A DNA stretch of 10,374 nucleotides from the NCBI GenBank assembly GCA_004151065.3, contig NWUY0300000772.1:53974-64347 (forward strand). The letters run 5' to 3'. The notes under the pieces were generated by a model that was given only the letters and a program-made list of their open reading frames with translations, was not told where the DNA came from and ran no database searches. The stretch's first letter is position 1. The number at the start of each line of letters is the position of its first letter. This DNA comes from Larix sibirica. Taxonomy: Eukaryota > Streptophyta > Pinopsida > Pinales > Pinaceae. The position numbers and the translations under genes are program-made. Shown in pieces: positions 7,089-10,374 of the stretch.

Positions 7089-7323
7089 TCCCTCTGATAG
7101 AACTATGTACTTAAAGGATTAACGGATTATGATAATTTTTGATAGTAGAAATCAGTCTTTACAGTAAATCAACCCTGAATTTTCAGTGAATATAAATAAA
7201 TTTAAAACATAAGTAAGAAAAGATAAAACTATACAAGAAATAAATCTAAAATCACGAAAAGAAAATGCTGTAAAAATATTTACATAATGAACAAATTATA
7301 TACAGATTTATAGTCTGATGAGA

Positions 7324-8362
7324 TTAGTGGAAATACTTCTTAAGAATCTGCCCGTTTACTGGAAAAGTTTCGAACTGACCCTCCAAGGTTTGTAATCGAA
7401 AAGTGCTTGGCCCTAACTTCTCAAAAATAACAAAAGGACCTAACTAGATTCATTGAAACTTAGTATGTTCACCTTTATCTTCGTGGGATTTATCCCACTT
7501 TAGCACCAAATCACCTACCTGTAACTCTCAGTTAGAACTAGAGGATTGATCAAACCAGGACTTTACAATTTGTTGATGTTTTATCAAATATTGCTTAGCC
7601 CTTTCTCTATATTCTTCTAGTTTAATTAGAGTGTTGATCCTCTTCTCCATAATTGAGCGATTTTTATCTTGAACAGATTGAGCTAGTTGTAGAGAAGGTA
7701 AAAACAGATTTGGGGGTAAGATGGCTTCAGTGCCATAAACAAGGAAGAAAGGTGAATTTCCTACTGAGGCTTTAGGGGTCACTATGTATGCCAATCACGA
7801 TGATGCGTAGCAATGGTTTTCTTAAGAATATTTAAAAATTTCTTATTGGTTGATTCTGCTAGACCGTTACCCTGGGGGTGATAACTCGCAGAATACCTGA
7901 TTCTTATACCTTTCTGCAAAGCAAACTGAGTTAATTCAACTGAGGAAAAATAAGAGGCATTATCGAAAACAAGTGAATCAGGAACACCAAATCGAGTAAC
8001 GATAGAAGATTCTAAGAATAAGATAACTTGGCTTGTGTTCACTACTCGCAAAGGTGCAACCCCTGGCCATCGAGTAAAATAATTAGTTGCAGTGATAAGA
8101 TATTTGTGTTGCAAGGAGGAAGGTGGATTAATTGGACCTACTATGTCGAGACCCATTGTTGAAATGGTATTTCTATTGTAATTAGTTGTAAAGGAAAGGA
8201 ATGTTTCTTAACCCTTCCTTCAGCAGTTTGGCAATCCTGACATTTCCTAACGAATGCATAGTAATCTTGAAATAATGTGGGCCAATAGTAACCTTCCCTA
8301 AGAATATTATGAGCAATAGTCTCTCCTCCGAAATGGCCACCTACAGAACCAGAATGTAATTC
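7324..8362 (-). other. Integrase domain of pol (DD35E, broken)
   Basis: The zinc-binding part shows ELH...GGHFG (His at about 8356 and 8335) and KCQDCQ (8242-8231). The catalytic core has Asp in GLDIVGP (8147-8145), Asp in VFDNASYF (7964-7962) and Glu in GNGLAEST (7856-7854), with 35 residues between the last two. After RDWHT, about 8 residues normally present before the AY-VTPK segment are missing and the frame changes. The tail contains PFFLVYGTEAILPP, then LVLKWDKSHEDKGEH, LGPFVI and FPVNGQILKKYFH before the TAA. A 1-nt loss in a G run at about 8152 separates the zinc-binding part from the core. Stops lie at 7528-7530, 7450-7452 and 7444-7446. Confidence 0.95.
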
Positions 8363-8639
8363 TTTCATAATTGTCTCAGTTTCATGTTTGTTTAGGAAAC
8401 ATAGTAACACACCATCTGAATTCCTTCTAAAAAGGGTGTTATCTATCAATTGATAAGCAGCTGATTTTAACCTAAGCGCTCTCCTTTTTCTTGGTTCAAT
8501 ATGGTCTGGAGCAGTTCCCGTTTCAAGAAAAGTCCTTAAGTCAGAATACCAAGAATCCTGAGGCGGAGGATAAAAATATATTTCCCTTTTATGTAAGGCT
8601 TCATCAATGTTGATTTCAGAATCACTGTTCGGAAAATGA

Positions 8640-9010
8640 GCTGCTTCAGCAGCAAGTTTACACAGTCCTTCTCCTTTTACTACTGTTGAAGGTTTAATCT
8701 CCAGATCGTATTCCTAGAGGGTTGTCATCCATGGGGCCCTTTTTTCACCTAAATATTTTTGTACCAATAAGTTCCTTACCACAGGGAATGGAACAATAAC
8801 CTTTGTTCTGGATTTTATAAGATAAGGGAGAAAATGTTTTACATCTTTGAAAGTAGCAAATGCTTGTTTATCGACCTCATGATAATTTAAATCAGCACCC
8901 TTAAAATTTGAACTCATAAAGGATATTGGAACTTCATTATCTTGTTGATTTCGCTGAGTCTAAACAACAACATAAGATATGTCAGCAGCAAATGTGTACA
9001 CTATAAAATC
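8640..9010 (-). other. Degenerate RNase H domain of pol
   Basis: The domain starts at FIVYTFAADIS, where an active Ty3/gypsy RNase H would have an Asp (usually YTDAS); here the position is Phe (8992-8990). The second motif reads NYHEVDKQAFA, with Asp in place of the usual catalytic Glu (8872-8870). The later EYDLEIKP block is normal for this lineage. From memory, related plant elements also lack the first Asp, so the loss may be a lineage trait rather than damage in this copy. Stops at 8960-8962 and 8714-8716 are copy-specific damage. Confidence 0.85.
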
Positions 9011-9099
9011 TTTGCTGAAATCTGGACTCAAAATACTAGGGGCTTTAGAAATAGCTTCTATGATTCTTTTAAATGATTCTTTCTCATTGTTACCCCAAT

Positions 9100-9853
9100 T
9101 GAAAATGGCATATTTTTTAATCATGTTCTGTAAAGGACGTACGATTTCCGAAAAGCTAGGGACAAATCTCCTAACGAAATTTATTTTACCTAGGAAAGAC
9201 TGCATAGCCTTTTTACTAGAAGGAAAAGTGATTTTCGATATAGCTTGAGTTCTTTCTGGATTAATCATGATTCCATCATTTGAAACCACACAGCCTAATA
9301 CAATACCTTGGGTTACAGTGAATATCATTTTCTTTGGATTAGGAGAAACCCCATATCTTCTACATCGCTCAAAAACTTTCCTGAGATGAAACATATGATC
9401 ATATCGATGTTTGGAAAATACTATTACATCATCCAGATAGACAACTACTGAATGATTAATCAATCCCCTAAAATAAATATCCATTTCTCTTTGGAAAGTG
9501 GCCCCAGCATTAACCAAACCGAAGGGCATTTTCCGATAGGCATATGTTCCCCATGGAGTTCTACATGTTGTTTTAAGTTGGTCATCCGGAGAAACCATAA
9601 TCTGGTTATATCCTGAGAAACCATCAAGAAGCGTTAGCATCTTGGAACAGGAAACTTTTTGAAGAATTTGTTCCATGGGAGGAAATGGGTAGCTATCATT
9701 TTCTGATGATTTATTAAGGTTTCAGAAATCGACACAAAGTTGAATATCCCCATTTTTCTTCCTAACTGGAACTAAGTTTGATACCCATTGAGTATGTCTA
9801 ATAGGAAAAATGGTCTTGGCATCTAAAAGTTTATTTAATTCTTTTTTAACCGT
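9100..9853 (-). other. Reverse transcriptase domain of pol
   Basis: The palm contains the first catalytic Asp in TLLDGFSGYNQI (9625-9623) and the YLDD box at 9439-9428, supplying the other two Asp residues. TPWGTYAYRKMPFGLVNAGA between them is the usual Ty3/gypsy substrate-pocket region. QSFLGKINFVRRFVPSFS marks the thumb/connection. All catalytic residues are present. A single TGA at 9722-9724, in the place where plant elements normally have Arg (DFRNLN), breaks it; CGA to TGA is the change expected from methyl-CpG decay. Confidence 0.96.
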
Positions 9854-9854
9854 T

Positions 9855-10374
9855 GGTTCGAGTGTTGGATTCATTTTTCTAAGCTTTTGCTGGAATGGTT
9901 TCGAAGCTTGTTTCATCGGGATTATGTGTTGCATGAACTGTGGATTAAAAGTTTTGAGGTCATCGTACGACCATGCAAACACATCTTTAAATTCCTTAAA
10001 CAAATTAATAAAAGACGATTTTTCTAAAGGAGTGCATTCTGTTACTAGGTTGACAGTTCGAGGATCTGAATTAGTCCCTAAATTTACAGTTTCATATTTT
10101 AAACATGAACTATTGGTCTTGTAATTTGGGATAGCCTTGAATTTGTCCTAGAGATTGTAATTTTTTTCTAATCTCAAAACAGAGTTAGGAATTGATTTTA
10201 TCTCACCAAGAGCTTTCTCTACTGAACAATGATCATGTATTACCGTGAAATCTCGCAAGTTTTCGTCATGAGTAATTTCTTCGATTGTAGAGTCCTTGAA
10301 GGTGTCTTCGTTTGTTAATAAATTCAATACCTGAACATCATCATCAAAAACACGCTAGTTAATAATATTATCAG
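9855..10374 (-). other. pol N-terminal linker before RT
   Basis: In the pol frame this reads an acidic linker, including the NLGTNSDPRTVNL region, followed by LFKEFKDVFAWSYDDLKTF. That last pattern, ending in DVFAWSY-D, typically precedes the RT domain in plant Ty3/gypsy elements. Two TAG stops (10355-10357, 10148-10150) interrupt it. No protease DTG/DSG motif is visible, so the protease must lie outside the window if present. Confidence 0.8.

Larger units (their letters stand above)
6691..7323. other. AT-rich non-coding stretch downstream of pol
   Basis: This is the position where a 3' UTR, polypurine tract and 3' LTR would be expected on the minus strand. I find no purine tract followed by TG and no terminal CA pair that I can support, so the LTR edge is not called. 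Apart from the two 19-bp direct repeats, nothing stands out. Confidence 0.5.
7324..10374 (-). pseudogene. pol: Ty3/gypsy retrotransposon pol (partial, broken)
   Basis: This polyprotein would copy the element's RNA into DNA and insert it into the genome. Domains in order on the minus strand are a linker (10374 to about 9855), RT, RNase H, then IN with a C-terminal tail ending at TAA 7324-7326. The RT-RNase H-IN order and DD35E integrase place it in Ty3/gypsy. The wording of the RNase H and IN regions (EYDLEIKP, PQGNGLAES, LVLKWD...DKG, PVNG) fits a common plant lineage. One frame runs from the window edge to 8141 despite stops at 10355-10357 (TAG), 10148-10150 (TAG), 9722-9724 (TGA), 8960-8962 (TAG) and 8714-8716 (TAG). 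A 1-nt loss near 8152 shifts the frame. A small deletion near 7785-7795 shifts it again, and three more stops (7528, 7450, 7444) follow. Gag and protease would lie beyond 10374. It is not functional as it stands, though the decay is moderate. Confidence 0.97.

Noticed and set aside
8979-9248. Plus-strand open frame of 89 codons
   Set aside because: It is antisense to the RT/RNase H region, whose minus-strand motifs are unmistakable.
9810-10124. Plus-strand open frame of 104 codons
   Set aside because: It is antisense to the pol linker and RT start; no domain is recognisable.

Overview
The window looks like nuclear DNA of a vascular plant, most likely a seed plant with a large, repeat-rich genome. 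It is strongly AT-rich and holds a decayed plant-type Ty3/gypsy retrotransposon pol, two decayed copies of a plant retroelement-associated ORF, a spliceosomal-type intron, and no intact host gene. Two undetermined bases (1839 and 5776) point to a draft assembly. A conifer is possible, but the sequence alone cannot fix the species. All coding signal worth keeping is on the minus strand.

Layout, from the right edge leftwards in the direction of minus-strand transcription. Positions 10374-7324 hold a pol pseudogene: a linker, reverse transcriptase (RT), a degenerate RNase H, and a DD35E integrase (IN) with a GPF-type tail. It stays in one reading frame from the window edge to 8141 through five nonsense codons, then suffers a 1-nt loss and a small deletion. 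Positions 7323-4617 are about 2.7 kb of AT-rich DNA without a convincing gene. This stretch contains a diverged tandem duplication (6190-6690) carrying small hairpin modules, a 103-bp foldback element (5387-5489), a pair of 39-bp direct repeats and one 70-codon ORF of doubtful status. Gag, the protease, the primer-binding site and a provable LTR are not visible.

Positions 4616-2846 and 1776-1 are two tandem, same-orientation copies of one segment, offset by 2845 bp. Each carries a decayed ORF of about 545 codons: an N-terminal domain of a plant repeat-associated family and a lysine/leucine-rich, coiled-coil-like C-terminus. A canonical splice donor lies just beyond the ORF end, followed by a strong hairpin. 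In the right copy the 138-nt intron ends at a good acceptor and runs into an exon-like fragment (2797-2360) with a DGTYK motif, possibly a fragment of a Mutator-like (MULE) transposase. Between it and the left copy lies AT-rich DNA (1777-2359) without genes.

Nothing here is expected to make an intact protein. The most interesting material is structural. The two copies share three nonsense codons, so the segment was probably already dead, or not translated in this frame, when it duplicated. The hairpin modules near 6260-6640 vary between copies in ways that preserve pairing only on the pol-sense (minus) strand.
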